From the NCBI RefSeq assembly GCF_002119765.1, contig NZ_CP021112.1, positions 2,722,501-2,786,500 of the forward strand: DNA of 64,000 bases, written 5' to 3'. The notes under the pieces were generated by a model that had not been told where the DNA came from, did no database searches, and worked only from the letters and a program-made list of their open reading frames with translations. Shown one piece after another: positions 36,859 to 46,896 of the stretch (within the stretch, counting starts at the first letter, position 1; each line of letters begins with the position of its first letter). The position numbers and the translations under genes are program-made. This stretch comes from Pseudorhodoplanes sinuspersici (GTDB lineage Bacteria; Pseudomonadota; Alphaproteobacteria; Rhizobiales; Xanthobacteraceae).

Positions 36859-38379
36859 ATGGATGCGAGAACGGCGGTAGCAGACGGCGGGTTTTTCGCC
36901 TCGGTCGTCGATTTTGCGGCCCGCAAGCCTTTACAGACGCTCGCTATTGTCCTCGGTGCGCACCTCGTCGTGTGGACATTGTTGCCGCTTTTGACGAGCT
37001 CCAATCTGGAGCTCGATCTCGCCGAGGACCTGGCGCTCGGCAAGGAATGGCAGCTCGGCTACTGGAAGCATCCGCCGCTGCCATGGTGGCTGGCCGATCT
37101 CGGCTATCGCATCACCGGCCATATCGGCGTCGTCTATGCGCTCGGCCCGCTCGCGGTCGTGGCCTGCTTCATCGGCGTGTATCTGCTCTCGCGCGACATC
37201 GTTGGCCCAGTGCAAGCCCTGATCGCGACGCTGTCGCTGGCCGGCATCCATTTCTACAATTATTCGGCCGTGAAATTCGCGCATGACCAGATGCAATTGC
37301 CGTTCTGGGCGCTGACCGGTCTGTTTCTGTATCGCGCCCTCGTTTCCGGCCGGATGCTGAACTGGATGCTCGCCGGCGCCATGATGGCGCTGTGCTTCTG
37401 GTCGAAATACGCGGCCTTCGCGCTTGGGGTCAGCATCGCGCTGTTCCTGTTGATCGATCCAGTCGCACGCCGCAGTCTTCGCACGCCCGGGCCTTATGTC
37501 ATGGCGGCGGTCTTTCTTGTGGTGATCGCCCCGAATGCGTGGTGGCTGATCGATTCCGGCTTTCTGCCGATGCGTTATGTGAGCGATCGCGCCAAGGCCG
37601 TCCTGTATCCGTATCAGTTCATCACGCTGCCGCTGCAATGGGTCGCAAGTCAGGTCTTCTTCACATTTCCGGCCTGGGTCTTGTTGGGCCTCACGTTATT
37701 TCCCCGCCAGGCCGGATCGGAACCCGTGCGGCAATCGGGCTCCTTCGCCCGCCGCTATGTCACGATGCTCGCATTCGGCCCGTTCGCGGTCGTGACACTG
37801 ATCGGCATTGCCACCGGCCGGGCGCCGATCGCGACATGGGGATATCCGCTGTGGTCGTTTCTGCCGCTGGCCGCGTTGCTCTGGTTCGGGCCGGTGTCGG
37901 ACCCGCAACGCAAGCAGCTTTTCGCCGCCGGGTTTATCTTTCTGTTCCTGCTGGCCCCGGCCATCTGGATCGGTGTCTGGATCGCCGAACCTCATGTCCG
38001 GACGCGTCCGAAAGCCACGCAATTTCCCGGTCAGGCGCTGGCGACCCGCATGACAGAGATATGGCGGGAGAAAACCGGAACGCCGCTTCGTTATGTCGCC
38101 GGCACCGAATTCGCCGCCAACAATGTCGCGGTCTATTCGCCGGATCGACCGCATGTGATCGTGCATGGCCGGCCGGCGATCAGTCCCTGGATCGATATGA
38201 ACGACGTGAAGAAGCGCGGCGCGATTGTCATCTGGGAGGTGGGCCTGCCCTTCGCCTATGTGGACGAGTGGCGAAAGACATTCGGCGCCGAGGGCGATCC
38301 CGTTATCATCGAGTTGCCGCGGCAGCACGGTGGGCGGCCGGCGCATATCGGCTATTGGATTGTTCCGCCGCGCAACTAA
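36859..38379 (+). CDS. GT39 (ArnT/PMT-like) membrane glycosyltransferase
   Basis: 506 residues from ATG 36859; a TTG at 36769 would add 30 poorly supported residues. About 10 hydrophobic helices, with the acidic first periplasmic loop LELDLAEDLALGKEWQLGYWKHPPLPWWL matching the GT39 catalytic loop and its HPPL turn. A C-terminal soluble domain follows from about residue 400. The enzyme would transfer a sugar from a polyprenyl-phosphate donor to an envelope acceptor, such as lipid A or a protein. Paired divergently with the GT2. Confidence 0.85.
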   Translation: MDARTAVADGGFFASVVDFAARKPLQTLAIVLGAHLVVWTLLPLLTSSNLELDLAEDLALGKEWQLGYWKHPPLPWWLADLGYRITGHIGVVYALGPLAVVACFIGVYLLSRDIVGPVQALIATLSLAGIHFYNYSAVKFAHDQMQLPFWALTGLFLYRALVSGRMLNWMLAGAMMALCFWSKYAAFALGVSIALFLLIDPVARRSLRTPGPYVMAAVFLVVIAPNAWWLIDSGFLPMRYVSDRAKAVLYPYQFITLPLQWVASQVFFTFPAWVLLGLTLFPRQAGSEPVRQSGSFARRYVTMLAFGPFAVVTLIGIATGRAPIATWGYPLWSFLPLAALLWFGPVSDPQRKQLFAAGFIFLFLLAPAIWIGVWIAEPHVRTRPKATQFPGQALATRMTEIWREKTGTPLRYVAGTEFAANNVAVYSPDRPHVIVHGRPAISPWIDMNDVKKRGAIVIWEVGLPFAYVDEWRKTFGAEGDPVIIELPRQHGGRPAHIGYWIVPPRN

Positions 38380-38506
38380 CCTATTGATGTTGCGGACTGT
38401 GTTGCCGATGCGCTTGCGCTTGTCGTGCCGCTCGTGGACAGTAATGCTCGGGCGGACGAATCATGCGGCGGAGGGCCGTCTTGTATCCCCCGGCGATGGG
38501 ACTTCG

Positions 38507-39961
38507 ATGCTGAGGCTGACGGCGATATTTATTGCGATCTGCGTTGTTGTCATCGCAGCGTCGCTCGGTGCTGTCGGTTATCTGGTCTTTGGTCTCTCCG
38601 GAACCGAAGCAAGCCTGTTGGCGCTGGCTGCTATGTCCGGTCTTGCTCTGTACAATACGGTGACGGCGCGGCTGCATGATCGCGATCTTGTCGGCAAGCA
38701 GATTGCCGATCTCTCGCGCGGCACGGCGGACCTTGCGCGTCAGGTCGCCGAAATGACCCGGCGCCAGATCGCCATCGAACATCAGGAAGCGGCACGGCGG
38801 TCGCCGGGTCCGAACGAGGCGCTGGCCGCCGAGATCGGTGAGCTTGGAGAATTGCTCAAGCAGCTGGCCGAGACCATTGCCGACCATGAAACGCGCTTGA
38901 CCGAGCTGCGAGAGGAACCGTCGGCGATCCTGGCCGCACTGGCTGCGGCAGCGCCGGCACAGGCCGCGGCCGAAATGCCCGTTGCCGTCGCAGCGTCTCA
39001 GGACGACGCGACGCGGCCGCATGTGGTCGCGGCTCAGGCGGTCGCGGCTGCCCCGCCGGTCGATGCATTGACGGCAAGCGGTCCGTTCAAAGGCAAGAAG
39101 CACGACGAGATCGCGGACATCATCCGCACCGCCATCGATGAAAACAGGATCGATCTCTATCTGCAGCCGGTGCTGACACTGCCGCAACGCAAGGTGCGCT
39201 ATTACGAGGCGATGACGCGATTGCGGAGGGATGACGGCACGCTGATTCTGCCGGCCGACTTCCTGGCACATGCCGAGAAAGCCAATCTGCTCGCCCGCAT
39301 CGACAATGTACAGCTCTTCCGCTGCGTGCAGGTGCTGCGACGCCTTCTGTTGCAGAATCGCGAAATCGGCTTGTTCTGCAACGTGTCGGTGCCGACCCTG
39401 AACGACACCGACGTCTTCCGGCAATTCTATGACTTCCTGGAAGCGAACCGCGCACTGACGACCGCGCTCACGCTGGAATTCACGCAAGACTCGCTACGCA
39501 GCCTGGGACCGCTGGAACAGGAGAGCCTCGCTTCGCTGAGCTCGCTCGGATACCGCTTCTCCATGGATCGAGTCACCGATCTGCGCATGGGACCGCGCGA
39601 CCTGGCCGATATGGGCGTGCGTTTCGTCAAGGTGCCGGCCGACCTGTTGCTCAGCAAGGGCAGTTCGTCATCCGACATTCACGCCGCCGATCTGTCGGAC
39701 CTGTTGGGCCGTCACGGCATCAGCCTGATTGCAGAGCGGATCGAGACCGAAGCGACGGTGATCGATCTGCTCGATTACGATGTGCGCTTCGGCCAGGGCT
39801 TCCTGTTCTCGGCGCCGCGCCCCGTCCGGGCGGAAGCGTTGCAGGCCGGTCCGGCACAACGGCCCGATCCGGCCCCGGCGGCCGGGACCGGCACCGCGGA
39901 GCCGCAGCGATCGGCGCCATCTCCGGTCATGGGCGGCCTTGTGGCTCACGCGGCGATGTAA
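38507..39961 (+). CDS. TipF-like membrane EAL-domain protein, degenerate active site
   Basis: 484 residues. Two N-terminal membrane helices (about 5-29 and 34-51), a coiled coil (60-135), an Ala/Pro linker, and an EAL domain (195-440). The signature is altered: EAM for EAL (234-236), and the usual Asp-Asp pair is Asp-Arg (354-355), while Asn292, Glu324, Lys375, Glu410 and Gln430 stay. That layout matches TipF, the flagellar-polarity c-di-GMP receptor of Caulobacter. It probably binds c-di-GMP rather than cleaving it. ATG 38507 is chosen as it opens the first membrane helix. Confidence 0.75.
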   Translation: MLRLTAIFIAICVVVIAASLGAVGYLVFGLSGTEASLLALAAMSGLALYNTVTARLHDRDLVGKQIADLSRGTADLARQVAEMTRRQIAIEHQEAARRSPGPNEALAAEIGELGELLKQLAETIADHETRLTELREEPSAILAALAAAAPAQAAAEMPVAVAASQDDATRPHVVAAQAVAAAPPVDALTASGPFKGKKHDEIADIIRTAIDENRIDLYLQPVLTLPQRKVRYYEAMTRLRRDDGTLILPADFLAHAEKANLLARIDNVQLFRCVQVLRRLLLQNREIGLFCNVSVPTLNDTDVFRQFYDFLEANRALTTALTLEFTQDSLRSLGPLEQESLASLSSLGYRFSMDRVTDLRMGPRDLADMGVRFVKVPADLLLSKGSSSSDIHAADLSDLLGRHGISLIAERIETEATVIDLLDYDVRFGQGFLFSAPRPVRAEALQAGPAQRPDPAPAAGTGTAEPQRSAPSPVMGGLVAHAAM

Positions 39962-40069
39962 CCCCCCGCAATCCGGCGTGACGGCGGCGCGTCGCCGCGC
40001 TAGATCACGCTGATCTTGGATCGGTTCCGATCCAATCGACCAGCCTCTCTGTCATCGATCGGGTTCCCC

Positions 40070-40927
40070 TTGACCATTTTCTCCGAAAGCTTGGCGGCTC
40101 TTGCGCCGGAATACGATGTCATTTTGTCCGATGTCTGGGGGGTCGTGCATAACGGCGTCGCTGCCTTTCCGGAGGCCTGCGAGGCGCTGACGCGTTTTCG
40201 CGAGGGCGGCGGAACCGTGGTGCTGATCACCAATGCGCCGCGTCCGAACGGCGTGGTCGCAGCGCAACTCGAACATTTCGGCGCGCCGCGCAGCATCTAC
40301 GATGCCATCGTCGCCTCCGGCGATGTGACGCGCAACGTGATCGTGCAGCGTCCGGGGCAGACCATTCTGCATATCGGGCCGAAGCGCGATCTCGCGACGT
40401 TCGAAGGACTGGATGTGCGTTTCGCGCCGGTCGAGAGCGCCGATTATGTGATCTGCACCGGCCTGTTCCACGAAGATACTGAAACGCCGGACGATTATCG
40501 CCCGATGCTGGAGGCGATGCGTGCGCGCGATCTATTCATGGTCTGCGGCAATCCCGATGTCGTTGTCGAACGCGGCGACACGCTTCTCTATTGCGCCGGT
40601 GCGATCGCCGATCTCTATGTGAAGATGGGCGGCGACGTTCTCTATGCCGGCAAGCCCTATGCGCCGATCTACGATCTGGCGCTCAAGCTCGCGCAGGACG
40701 CGCGCGGCAAAGCGGTGGATCGCCAGCGCGTGCTGGCGATCGGCGATTCGGTGCGTACCGATTTTGCCGGCGCAACCGCCTACGGCATCGATTGCATGTT
40801 CGTGACCGCCGGCATCCACGCGGCCGAATTCGGGGGCCGCGATGATCCTGATCCCGATGCGGTCGAGCGCGTGCTGGTGGCGGCCGGCGGCAAGCCGCGG
40901 GCGATTGCAAGACGGTTGAAGTGGTAG
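40070..40927 (+). CDS. TIGR01459-type HAD hydrolase
   Basis: 285 residues from TTG 40070; an earlier TTG at 40016 is less likely because the family starts about 12 residues before motif I. Motif I is DVILSDVWGVVHNG, motif II VVLITNAP, and the late motif LAIGDSVRTDFAGA carries the Mg-binding Asp. It is a HAD IIA (NagD-like) phosphatase, widespread in alphaproteobacteria next to ribF. Substrate unknown; a flavin-related phosphatase role is suggested by neighbourhood only. Confidence 0.85.
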   Translation: MTIFSESLAALAPEYDVILSDVWGVVHNGVAAFPEACEALTRFREGGGTVVLITNAPRPNGVVAAQLEHFGAPRSIYDAIVASGDVTRNVIVQRPGQTILHIGPKRDLATFEGLDVRFAPVESADYVICTGLFHEDTETPDDYRPMLEAMRARDLFMVCGNPDVVVERGDTLLYCAGAIADLYVKMGGDVLYAGKPYAPIYDLALKLAQDARGKAVDRQRVLAIGDSVRTDFAGATAYGIDCMFVTAGIHAAEFGGRDDPDPDAVERVLVAAGGKPRAIARRLKW

Positions 40928-40951
40928 CTCAGCGGTCTTGATTTTGCTGAA

Positions 40952-41350
40952 CTAAGCCGCCTGTGTCTGGTCAGCAAAAACCGCTTCGATCTTGGCCTTC
41001 AGCGTCTGCGCGTTGAACGGCTTGACGATATAGTTGTTCACGCCGGCCTGTTTCGCAGCGATCACATTCTCGGTTTTCGATTCCGCTGTGATCATGATGA
41101 ACGGCACGCTCGCAAGCTGCGGGTCGGCGCGCATTTCCTTCAAAAGATCGTAGCCGGTCATCGGCTCCATGTTCCAGTCGGAGATGACGAGGCCGTAAGG
41201 CCGCTCGCGCAACCGGCGCAGCGCCGAGGTGCCGTCCGAGGCGTCGTCGATATCCTGGAAGCCGATCTGCTTCAGCAGGTTGCGGATGATACGGACCATG
41301 GTGTTGTAATCGTCGACGACCAGAATGGGCATCGCGAAGTTGACCGGCAT
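40952..41350 (-). CDS. cheY: CheY-like single-domain response regulator
   Basis: 132 residues: acidic pocket VVDDYNTMVR, phospho-acceptor Asp58 in VISDWNMEPMTGYDLL, Thr88 in FIMITAES and Lys110 in YIVKPF. There is no output domain. The WNMEPMTG sequence is the true chemotaxis CheY pattern. It would bind the flagellar motor and be a substrate of CheZ (19386). Monocistronic, with a 206-base upstream region. Confidence 0.9.
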   Translation of the reverse strand: MPVNFAMPILVVDDYNTMVRIIRNLLKQIGFQDIDDASDGTSALRRLRERPYGLVISDWNMEPMTGYDLLKEMRADPQLASVPFIMITAESKTENVIAAKQAGVNNYIVKPFNAQTLKAKIEAVFADQTQAA

Positions 41351-41556
41351 CGTCGCAGCTCCGTCACTGCGGTCCGCTACGTTGCGGCTCCGCATCTTGG
41401 GCATCAGTCCAATAGTGGCGACGGTAGCCGTGTGCGTTGAAAAACACGTTAATCCCTCAAAATTTGCGCGACGCTGAAAATCGCCAAAAACGTGCATTAT
41501 ACGCAGCCGATGGTAGTATCTGCTTACGTGTTGTTAACTGACCGGCAAAATTTTTG

Positions 41557-42033
41557 ATGAACGCAACGCCCACCAAAGCCGCCGTCGACCCGCGCATGGT
41601 CCGGACCTTGTTCTTCGAGGACCTCGCCGTCGGCATGCGCGAAACGCTGATGAAGACGGTGATGGAGACTGACGTCGTCGGCTTCGCCAATGTCTCGGGC
41701 GACGACAATCCGATCCATCTTTGCGACACCTATGCCGCCGGCACGCGCTTTGGCCAGAGGATCGCGCATGGGCTCTACACCGCCAGCCTGATTTCGGCGG
41801 TGCTGGGCACGCGGCTGCCCGGCGCAGGCGCCGTCTATCGCTCGCAGACGCTGAATTTCCATGCGCCGGTGAAAATCGGCGATGTGGTCAACGTCATTGT
41901 CGAGGTGACGGAACTGGTCCGTGAGGGGCGCAAGGTGAAGCTGCATTGCGAGGCGCTGGTGGACAACATGCTGGTGCTGGACGGGGAGGCCATCGTCTCG
42001 GTCCCCTCCCGGCCGAAAGCCGGCCTGTCTTGA
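41557..42033 (+). CDS. MaoC-family (R)-enoyl-CoA hydratase-like protein
   Basis: 158 residues, single hot-dog domain. The hydratase motif GDDNPIHLCDTYAAGTRFGQRIAHGLYTASLIS has the Asp and His of the catalytic dyad. It resembles PhaJ, which hydrates trans-2-enoyl-CoA to (R)-3-hydroxyacyl-CoA for polyhydroxyalkanoate synthesis. ATG 41557 is preferred to the overlapping TTG 41554. ribF follows at 58 bases. Confidence 0.88.
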   Translation: MNATPTKAAVDPRMVRTLFFEDLAVGMRETLMKTVMETDVVGFANVSGDDNPIHLCDTYAAGTRFGQRIAHGLYTASLISAVLGTRLPGAGAVYRSQTLNFHAPVKIGDVVNVIVEVTELVREGRKVKLHCEALVDNMLVLDGEAIVSVPSRPKAGLS

Positions 42034-42091
42034 CTTGGCTGCCCACCGGGCCGACACCGTGCGGCCATTCATTCATCCTGCCGTATAAGAC

Positions 42092-43075
42092 ATGCCGCCA
42101 GTCTCGAAGGACAAGCCATTCGTCGTCGTCCGTGACGACGGGCCCGACATTGCCAAACTGCGCACTGCGGTCGTCGCCATCGGTAATTTCGACGGCGTGC
42201 ATCGCGGCCACCGCTCGGTCATCGCGCTGGCGCAGCGCCGTGCCGCGGCGGCGGGCCGTCCGGCGGCGGTGTTGACGCTCGAGCCGCATCCGCGCTCCTA
42301 CTTTCGCGCCGACGAAAAACTGTTCCGGCTGTCGGACGAAACGCAAAAACTGCGGCTGCTGGCGGCCACCGGAGTCGACGGCGCGGTGGTGCTGACCTTC
42401 AACGCCGCTTTGGCCAGCCTGCCGGCCGAGCAATTCGTCTCGAAAATCCTGGTGGAGCGGCTGGCGGTGAGCGGCGTCGCCATCGGCTTCGATTTCCATT
42501 TCGGGCAGGGGCGGGGCGGATCGCCGGCCTTTCTGAAGGATGCCGGCGCCCGCTATGGCTTCCCGGTCGATGTGGCGCCGCCCCTGGAGGATGAGGGGCG
42601 GCCGGTGTCTTCGGGAACGATTCGCTCAGCGCTCGAAGCCGGCCGCGTGGTCGAGGCGACCGAACTGCTCGGCTATCCCTGGTTCGTGTCCGGGGAGGTG
42701 ATCCACGGCGAAAAGCGGGGCCGCGACCTCGGCTTTCCCACCGCCAATCTCAAGCTCGACCCGGCCTGCGGCCTGAAGCACGGCATTTATGCGGTGCGGG
42801 TCGGGATCGGCGACAAACGCTATGACGGGGTGGCGAGTTTCGGTCGCCGTCCCACCTTCGATAATGGCGCGCCGCTGCTGGAAACCTTTCTGTTCGATTT
42901 TTCCGGCGATCTCTACGGCAAGACCGTGGATGTCGCGCTGATCGGCTGGATCAGGCCGGAGGAGAAATTCGACAGCATCGCTGCGCTGGTTTCGCAGATG
43001 ACCATCGATTCGGAGCGCGCCCGCGACGCCCTGAAGCGGTCGGGCGATGCTTTTCCACCGCTGGGCATGAATTAG
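42092..43075 (+). CDS. ribF: Bifunctional riboflavin kinase / FAD synthetase
   Basis: 327 residues. N-terminal adenylyltransferase domain with [20 protein letters not shown] (the HxGH-like nucleotidyl-transfer motif) and C-terminal kinase domain with [11 protein letters not shown] and [14 protein letters not shown]. It phosphorylates riboflavin to FMN and adenylates FMN to FAD. It precedes ileS by 143 bases; the ribF-ileS-lspA order is common. Confidence 0.96.
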   Translation: MPPVSKDKPFVVVRDDGPDIAKLRTAVVAIGNFDGVHRGHRSVIALAQRRAAAAGRPAAVLTLEPHPRSYFRADEKLFRLSDETQKLRLLAATGVDGAVVLTFNAALASLPAEQFVSKILVERLAVSGVAIGFDFHFGQGRGGSPAFLKDAGARYGFPVDVAPPLEDEGRPVSSGTIRSALEAGRVVEATELLGYPWFVSGEVIHGEKRGRDLGFPTANLKLDPACGLKHGIYAVRVGIGDKRYDGVASFGRRPTFDNGAPLLETFLFDFSGDLYGKTVDVALIGWIRPEEKFDSIAALVSQMTIDSERARDALKRSGDAFPPLGMN

Positions 43076-43148
43076 CTCCGTCCGCTCATTCCCGCGAAGG
43101 CGGGAATCCAGACTTTCTGGGTCCCCGCTTTTGCGGGGACGAACGGAG
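43076..43148. repeat. Composite REP element, CATTCCCGCGAAGGCGGGAAT type
   Basis: CTCCGTCCGCTCATTCCCGC... is followed by GGGTCCCCGC and its complement, then CGGAG, an overall inverted arrangement with two internal hairpins. Lies between ribF and ileS. Nearly the same architecture recurs at 50517 and 52899. Confidence 0.8.
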
Positions 43149-43218
43149 AAAAAGTCATACGTCTTTGCGCGTTGCAGCACCCCCTGCTACACACGGCCCG
43201 CATCCTAGAGCCCCCGAC

Positions 43219-46203
43219 ATGACCAAGCCTGAACGCGACTATTCCGAGACCCTGTTCCTGCCGCAAACGCAATTTCCGATGCGCGCCGGCTTGCCCGAGC
43301 GCGAGCCGATGCTGCTCAAGCGCTGGAAGGAGGAGGACCTCTACGGCAAGCTGCGCGAGGCCGCGAAGGGGCGCCGCAAATTCATCCTGCATGACGGCCC
43401 GCCTTACGCGAACGGCAACATCCATATCGGCCACGCGCTCAACAAGGTGCTGAAGGACGTCGTCGCCCGCAGCCAGCAGATGCTCGGTTTCGACTCCAAT
43501 TATGTGCCGGGCTGGGACTGCCACGGCCTGCCGATCGAATGGCGGGTCGAGGAAGAGAACTATCGTTCGAAGGGCAAGACCAAGCCGGATTTCAGCGATC
43601 CGCAGGCGATGATCGCCTTCCGTCAGGAATGCCGCGCCTATGCGCAGCATTGGCTGAACGTGCAGCGCGCCGAATTCATCCGCCTCGGCGTCGAGGGCGA
43701 CTGGGATCATCCCTACACCACGATGAGCTACCCGGCCGAGGCGCAGATCTCGCGCGAGATCATCAAGTTCGCGAAGAACGGCACCCTCTATCGCGGCAGT
43801 AAGCCGGTGATGTGGTCGGTGGTCGAAAAGACCGCGCTCGCCGAAGCCGAAATCGAATACGAGGATTACACCTCGGACATGGTCTGGGTGAAATTCCCGG
43901 TGCGCTCCGCACGCGGCAAGCGCCACAAGGAACTGGAGAAGAAATACGACGGCGCATCGGTGGTGATCTGGACCACCACGCCCTGGACGCTGCCGGGCAA
44001 CCGCGCGATCAGCTATTCGCCGAAGATCGCTTACGGCCTTTACAAGATCACCGACGCTGCGCCAGATAACTGGGCGAAGTTGGGCGACCTGTTGATCCTG
44101 TCGGACAATCTCGCCGGCGACGTGTTCAAACAGGCGCGTGTTGCTGCCTACGACAAGATCGCCGACGTACCGGCGGATGATCTCGCCGATCTCGCCTGCG
44201 CGCATCCGCTGCGCGCGATGGGCTACGACTTCACCGTGCCGTTGCTGGCCGGCGATCACGTCACCGACGATACCGGTACAGGTTTCGTGCATACGGCGCC
44301 AAGCCATGGTCGCGACGACTTTGAAATCTGGATGGATTACGCCCGCGATCTCGAAGCCGATGGCATCAGTACTGTTATCCCATATCCCGTCGACGAAAAC
44401 GGCGCCTATACCGCGCAGGCGCCGGGCTTCACCGGCAGGCGCGTCATCAACGACAAAGGCGATAAGGGCGACGCCAATGACGCGGTGATCAAGGCGCTGG
44501 TCGAGGCCGGCAACATCATCGCGCGCGGCCGTCTCAAGCATCAATATCCGCATTCCTGGCGATCGAAGAAGCCGGTGATCTTCCGCAACACGCCGCAATG
44601 GTTCATTGCGATGGACAAGGGCATTGCCGCCAAGGGCGATACCTTGCGCGAACGCGCGCTCGACGCCATCGCCGAAACGCAATGGGTGCCGCCGGCCGGC
44701 GAGAACCGCATCAACGGCATGATCGAGAGCAAGCCGGACTGGGTGATCTCACGTCAGCGTGCCTGGGGCGTGCCGATCACCGTCTTCATCAAGGAGAAGA
44801 ACGACGGTTCGGTCGAGATCCTGAACGATCCGGCGGTCGACAAACGCATCGGCGATGCCTTCGAAAAGGAAGGCGCGGATGCCTGGTATGCGGAAGGTGC
44901 TGCCGAGCGCTTCCTTGGCGATCGTGCGAAGGAAGGTTGGAAGAAGGTCGACGACATTCTCGATGTCTGGTTCGATTCCGGCTCCACGCACGCATTCGTG
45001 CTGGAAGACCCGAAGCATTTCCCGCAGCTTGCGAGCATTAAACGCAAGCCGAAGGGCGACGACGTCGTCATGTATCTCGAAGGCTCGGACCAGCATCGCG
45101 GCTGGTTCCAGTCGTCGCTCCTGGAAAGTTGCGGCACGCGCGGCGTTGCGCCCTTCGACATGGTGCTGACGCACGGCTTCGTTCTCGACGAGAACGGCCG
45201 CAAGATGTCGAAGTCGCTCGGCAACACCACGGCGCCGCAGGACGTGATCAAGAATTCCGGCGCCGATATCCTGCGCATGTGGGTGTGTGCGTCGGATTAT
45301 GCCGACGATCTGCGTATCGGGCCGGAAATCCTCAAAGGCACGGTCGAGACCTATCGCAAGCTGCGCAACACCATCCGCTGGATGCTCGGTTCGCTCGCGC
45401 ATTTCCATGACGACGAGCGCGTCAAGGCCGATGCGATGCCGGAGCTGGAGCGGCTGATGCTGCACCGGCTCGCCGAACTCGATGTGGCGGTGAGGGAGGC
45501 CTATCGCGCCTTCGATTACAAGCGCATCTTCGCGCTGCTCAACGCCTTCATGACCAGCGAGCTGTCGGCCTTCTATTTCGATATCCGCAAGGACACGCTC
45601 TATTGCGATCCGATCTCGTCGCACAAGCGCAAGGCGGCGCTGACCGTGATCGATTATCTGTTCCGCTGCACGGTGATCTGGCTCGCGCCGATGCTCTGCT
45701 TCACCGCGGAAGAGGCGTGGCTGTCGCGTTACGGCGATGATGCGGAGTCCGTGCATCTGCAGGAATTTCCGCATGTTCTGCCGGCCTGGCGCGACGATGC
45801 GCTGGCCGAGAAGTGGCGCAAGATCCGCAGCATCCGCCGCGTCGTCACTGGTGCGCTCGAACTCGAGCGCGCGCAGAAACGGATCGGTTCGTCGCTTGAA
45901 GCGGCGCCGGTGGTCTATGTCTCGGATCAGGATTTGTTCGCTGCGATCGTCGATGCTGACTTGGCTGAAATCTGCATCACCTCGGCGGCGACGCTGGTGG
46001 ACGGCGAGGGACCGGCCGAGGCCTTCCGCCTCGACGATGTGCGCGGCGTTGCCGTCGTGCCCGAGCGGGCCCATGGCAGAAAATGCGCGCGCTCGTGGAA
46101 GATCTCGGAAAGCGTCGGCGAAGACCCGCAATATCCGGAGGTCACCCCGCGCGACGCGCAGGCGCTGCGTGAATGGGACACGCTGCGAAAAGCTGCGGAG
46201 TAA
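43219..46203 (+). CDS. ileS: Isoleucyl-tRNA synthetase
   Basis: 994 residues from ATG 43219; 18 codons upstream are open but unlike the family. Class I motifs are intact: [16 protein letters not shown] (HIGH) and [13 protein letters not shown] (KMSKS), with the editing domain between and WFDSG later. The bacterial C-terminal zinc site is eroded: KCARSWK keeps one Cys of the usual CxxC and there is no second Cys pair. Charges tRNA-Ile and edits Val. Confidence 0.97.
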   Translation: MTKPERDYSETLFLPQTQFPMRAGLPEREPMLLKRWKEEDLYGKLREAAKGRRKFILHDGPPYANGNIHIGHALNKVLKDVVARSQQMLGFDSNYVPGWDCHGLPIEWRVEEENYRSKGKTKPDFSDPQAMIAFRQECRAYAQHWLNVQRAEFIRLGVEGDWDHPYTTMSYPAEAQISREIIKFAKNGTLYRGSKPVMWSVVEKTALAEAEIEYEDYTSDMVWVKFPVRSARGKRHKELEKKYDGASVVIWTTTPWTLPGNRAISYSPKIAYGLYKITDAAPDNWAKLGDLLILSDNLAGDVFKQARVAAYDKIADVPADDLADLACAHPLRAMGYDFTVPLLAGDHVTDDTGTGFVHTAPSHGRDDFEIWMDYARDLEADGISTVIPYPVDENGAYTAQAPGFTGRRVINDKGDKGDANDAVIKALVEAGNIIARGRLKHQYPHSWRSKKPVIFRNTPQWFIAMDKGIAAKGDTLRERALDAIAETQWVPPAGENRINGMIESKPDWVISRQRAWGVPITVFIKEKNDGSVEILNDPAVDKRIGDAFEKEGADAWYAEGAAERFLGDRAKEGWKKVDDILDVWFDSGSTHAFVLEDPKHFPQLASIKRKPKGDDVVMYLEGSDQHRGWFQSSLLESCGTRGVAPFDMVLTHGFVLDENGRKMSKSLGNTTAPQDVIKNSGADILRMWVCASDYADDLRIGPEILKGTVETYRKLRNTIRWMLGSLAHFHDDERVKADAMPELERLMLHRLAELDVAVREAYRAFDYKRIFALLNAFMTSELSAFYFDIRKDTLYCDPISSHKRKAALTVIDYLFRCTVIWLAPMLCFTAEEAWLSRYGDDAESVHLQEFPHVLPAWRDDALAEKWRKIRSIRRVVTGALELERAQKRIGSSLEAAPVVYVSDQDLFAAIVDADLAEICITSAATLVDGEGPAEAFRLDDVRGVAVVPERAHGRKCARSWKISESVGEDPQYPEVTPRDAQALREWDTLRKAAE

Positions 46204-46224
46204 TTCAATGGCTTGCGGTGAGGT

Positions 46225-46300
46225 GTAGGGCGGGTTAGCGAAGCGTAACCCGCCGCCACGTCGAACAAACGGCGGATTACGCTTCGCTAATCCGCCCTAC
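46225..46300. repeat. Inverted repeat of the GTAGGGCGG family
   Basis: GTAGGGCGGGTTAGCGAAGC (from 46225) and GCTTCGCTAATCCGCCCTAC (to 46300) are inverted copies, 30 bases each. A common intergenic element in this group. It sits between ileS and lspA. Confidence 0.8.
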
Positions 46301-46319
46301 ATTCACTCTCCATGCTGCA

Positions 46320-46841
46320 ATGATGAAGCTTGCCAATTATCTTTGGGGCCCGCTCACCCGCGACGGTGTTGCCGCTGCGCTGGTCACTGCGTTGCTCGAT
46401 CAGGCCAGCAAGCTGTGGCTGCTCTATGCCTTCGATCTCGGCTCGCGCGACCGGGTTCCGGTGCTGCCCTTTCTCGATCTGGTGCTGGTCTGGAACAAGG
46501 GCATCAGCTACGGGCTGTTCGCGCAGAATTCGGCGCTTGGCCAGATGCTGCTCCTGGGGTTCAAGATCGTGGCCGCGGTATTCCTGTGGGGGTGGCTGGC
46601 GCGGGCCGAAAACCGCCTGATGGCGGTCTCGCTCGGCCTGATCATCGGCGGTGCCATCGGCAACGCGGTCGATCGGCTGGCGCACGGGGCGGTGGTGGAT
46701 TTTGTCCTCCTGCACCTGACCACGGCCACATTCACCTTCAACTGGTATGTCTTTAACCTCGCCGACGTGGCCATCGTTGCCGGGGTGGCGGGTTTGATGT
46801 ATGAAACCCTCCTGGGGGCACGCGCCGCAAAAGCGCCCTGA
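46320..46841 (+). CDS. lspA: Prolipoprotein signal peptidase (signal peptidase II)
   Basis: 173 residues, four membrane helices. The two catalytic Asp are in GGAIGNAVDRL (Asp118) and FNLADVAIV (Asp149). It removes signal peptides from diacylglyceryl-modified prolipoproteins in the inner membrane, such as the lipoprotein at 14924. Start ATG 46320 or 46323; no clear ribosome site. Confidence 0.95.
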   Translation: MMKLANYLWGPLTRDGVAAALVTALLDQASKLWLLYAFDLGSRDRVPVLPFLDLVLVWNKGISYGLFAQNSALGQMLLLGFKIVAAVFLWGWLARAENRLMAVSLGLIIGGAIGNAVDRLAHGAVVDFVLLHLTTATFTFNWYVFNLADVAIVAGVAGLMYETLLGARAAKAP

Positions 46842-46896
46842 TCCTTGGGCAATGCCAGAGCAGGGATGGCGGCAACTGACCGTGCGGGGAGCAGTC

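Noticed and set aside
43072..44682. A 536-codon frame antisense to ileS
   Set aside because: ileS covers it with intact class I motifs; the antisense frame also runs into a REP element.
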